Shown: in pieces, positions 4,704-6,121 of the stretch
How the letters are laid out: the number at the start of each line of letters is the position of its first letter
Position numbering within the stretch: the first letter of the stretch is position 1
Notes under the pieces: generated by a model
The model's input: only the letters and a program-made list of their open reading frames with translations
What the model was told of the DNA's origin: nothing
Databases searched by the model: none
Position numbers and translations under genes: made by a program
Assembly: GCA_016196415.1 (NCBI GenBank)
Contig: JACPXS010000106.1
Span: 1 to 6,121, forward strand
Length of the DNA stretch: 6,121 bases
Source of the DNA: Candidatus Omnitrophota bacterium
Lineage (GTDB): Bacteria > Omnitrophota > Koll11 > Aquiviventales > Aquiviventaceae
Reading direction: 5' to 3'

Positions 4704-6121
4704 ATGAACTTGCGTGATTTGCTTCATGGGGTCACCGCTGAGCCTGTGGCTGCGGTGCCGATTGCGGGGATCGCCTGTCATTCAAAACAGGTGCGGCCGG
4801 GTGATCTCTTCATCGCGATTGAGGGAGCTGCGGCCGATGGTCATGCGTTCCTCGAGGAGGCGATCGCGCGCGGGGCGGCGGCGGTCGTTGCGCAACGGTT
4901 TCCGGCGTGGTATCGATCCGGCGGCCCTGGCGCGCTCCGAAGTGGCGGAGTGACAGGGCCGCAACCGCGCCCCTGCCCCTGTGTCGTGGTGCGGGATACC
5001 CGCGAAGCCTTGGTCGTCGTAGCGGCCCGGTTCTATGGGCATCCCTCTCGGAAACTTCGCTTGATCGGGGTCACCGGGACAAACGGCAAGACCACCACGA
5101 CCTACCTGCTGAAAACGATCCTCGAGCATTCCGGGTTTCGAGCGGGATTGTTAGGGACCATCGTCTACCAGATCGGCGACCGGGTGGTGCCCTCAACGAA
5201 CACCACCCCCGGTCCGCTGGAGCTGCAGCGCTACTTCGCGCAAATGGTGGGTCAAGGGTTGGAGTGGTGCGCCATGGAGGTGTCCTCCCACGCCTTGGCG
5301 CAGGGGCGGGTGGCGGGCCTGGAGTTTCAGGCGGCGATCTTTTCGAACCTGGGATCGGATCATCTCGACTACCACAAGACCTTTGATGCGTACGCAGCCG
5401 CGAAGCGGCGCCTCTTTGAATACCTTCGGCCGGACGGCTGGGCCGTGATCAATGCGGACGACGAGCATGGTCGCATGCTCGCCGAAACCATCCCGCATCG
5501 CTCGATTGTCACCTACGGCATGGAGCGCCCTGCAAAAGCTTCGGTGAGACAGGTCGCCTGTTCCTGGCACGGCACGGAGCTGATCCTCGACACACCCTGG
5601 GGCGTGGTGCCGATCACGACGCCGGTGTTGGGTCGGCACAATGTCTGGAATATCGCCTCGGCCTCGACGACGCTGCTGGCGTTGGGTCTGACGCCTGCGG
5701 CAATCCGGAACGGGCTCGCCGACGCGGCGCAGGTTCCGGGGCGTCTTGAGCGGGTGCCGAATGACGCGGATATCGACATCGTGATTGATTACGCCCACAC
5801 CGCCGACGCCCTGCGGCTGGTCTTGCTCTCGTTACGCGAACTCACGCGGGGACGCCTCATCGTCGTGTTTGGTTGCGGGGGGGACCGCGATCAGACCAAA
5901 CGTCCCGTGATGGGCAGGATGGCGAGCCTCCTGGCCGACGCCGTCGTGCTGACCTCTGATAACCCGCGGAGCGAAGACCCCCTGGAGATCATCCGCCAGA
6001 TCAAAAGCGGATTTCCGCCAGGGTTTCAATCATGGGAACTTGTGCCGGATCGAGAACAGGCGATTGCCACCGCGCTATCGCTGGCTCACCGGGACGATAC
6101 CGTATTGATCGCCGGCAAAGG
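4704..6121 (+). CDS. murE: MurE, UDP-MurNAc-tripeptide ligase (meso-diaminopimelate-adding), 3' end cut off
   Basis: MurE is the cytoplasmic ATP-dependent ligase that adds the third residue to UDP-MurNAc-L-Ala-D-Glu. The window contains 472 codons and ends within the late conserved IAGKG(HE) motif, so only a few dozen residues are missing. Visible motifs: ATP-binding TGTNGKTT (124-131, Lys129), STNTTPGPLELQ (164-175), MEVSSHAL (191-198), SDHLDYH (218-224), the probable carbamylated Lys234 in AAAKRRLF, DYAHTADAL, the GCGGDRD and KRPVMG segment, and DNPR (419-422). The Arg of DNPR contacts meso-diaminopimelate in MurE enzymes, whereas lysine-adding enzymes differ here, so mDAP is the predicted substrate. 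Start: ATG 4704 has AAAGG 5 nt upstream; adjacent ATG 4701 is the only earlier in-frame choice because a TGA precedes it at 4692. It lies 29 nt after ftsI. Confidence 0.95.
   Translation, partial: MNLRDLLHGVTAEPVAAVPIAGIACHSKQVRPGDLFIAIEGAAADGHAFLEEAIARGAAAVVAQRFPAWYRSGGPGALRSGGVTGPQPRPCPCVVVRDTREALVVVAARFYGHPSRKLRLIGVTGTNGKTTTTYLLKTILEHSGFRAGLLGTIVYQIGDRVVPSTNTTPGPLELQRYFAQMVGQGLEWCAMEVSSHALAQGRVAGLEFQAAIFSNLGSDHLDYHKTFDAYAAAKRRLFEYLRPDGWAVINADDEHGRMLAETIPHRSIVTYGMERPAKASVRQVACSWHGTELILDTPWGVVPITTPVLGRHNVWNIASASTTLLALGLTPAAIRNGLADAAQVPGRLERVPNDADIDIVIDYAHTADALRLVLLSLRELTRGRLIVVFGCGGDRDQTKRPVMGRMASLLADAVVLTSDNPRSEDPLEIIRQIKSGFPPGFQSWELVPDREQAIATALSLAHRDDTVLIAGK

Noticed and set aside
4770..4990. 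Apparent insertion in the MurE N-terminal domain (residues about 69-93, Gly/Pro-rich)
   Set aside because: E. coli MurE also has a longer loop at this place, so the length is within family variation and the frame stays open.
1..6121. tRNA, rRNA, CRISPR array or complete transposase gene
   Set aside because: None was seen on either strand; the only mobile DNA is the short non-coding element at 790-922.

Overview
The window holds the start of a division and cell-wall (dcw) cluster on the + strand, with a divergent and apparently damaged region to its left. DNA is GC-rich (roughly 60 percent by eye). The MurE fragment carries the DNPR motif of meso-diaminopimelate-adding enzymes, so the organism most likely has mDAP-type peptidoglycan, as Gram-negative bacteria do. 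FtsI has no PASTA domains, which also fits a Gram-negative-type lineage. I cannot fix the phylum; Nitrospirota, NC10 or a deltaproteobacterial relative are guesses only.

Layout. Positions 1 to about 420 (- strand) encode a fragment of a TolB/PD40-like beta-propeller that passes into a segment resembling the C-terminus of CehA/McbA-type metallohydrolases; it runs off the left edge. It is joined, one frame off, to an Nfu/NifU C-terminal-domain gene starting at 596 (- strand), whose last conserved helix is missing. The join lies beside an A6 run that reads as a perfectly phased -1 slippery heptamer. Positions 597-1102 are non-coding. They contain two symmetric sequence motifs, a 133-bp MITE-like element with perfect 16-bp inverted ends and an 8-bp target duplication (790-922), a good sigma-70 promoter (938-967), three 10-bp-phased GTGGR boxes that look like an MraZ operator, and a 13-bp hairpin just before mraZ.

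From 1103 to the right edge come mraZ, rsmH, ftsL, ftsI and murE (murE cut by the window end). They are tightly packed (gaps of about 10, 1, 9 and 29 nt) with no terminator visible between them, so they are very probably one transcript from the promoter at 938-967. MraZ is the likely autorepressor of the operon. RsmH methylates 16S rRNA. FtsL and FtsI belong to the septal FtsQLB/FtsWI machinery, and MurE supplies the mDAP-containing peptidoglycan precursor.

The dcw genes themselves look ordinary and intact. The unusual material is the regulatory region and the rearranged left end.
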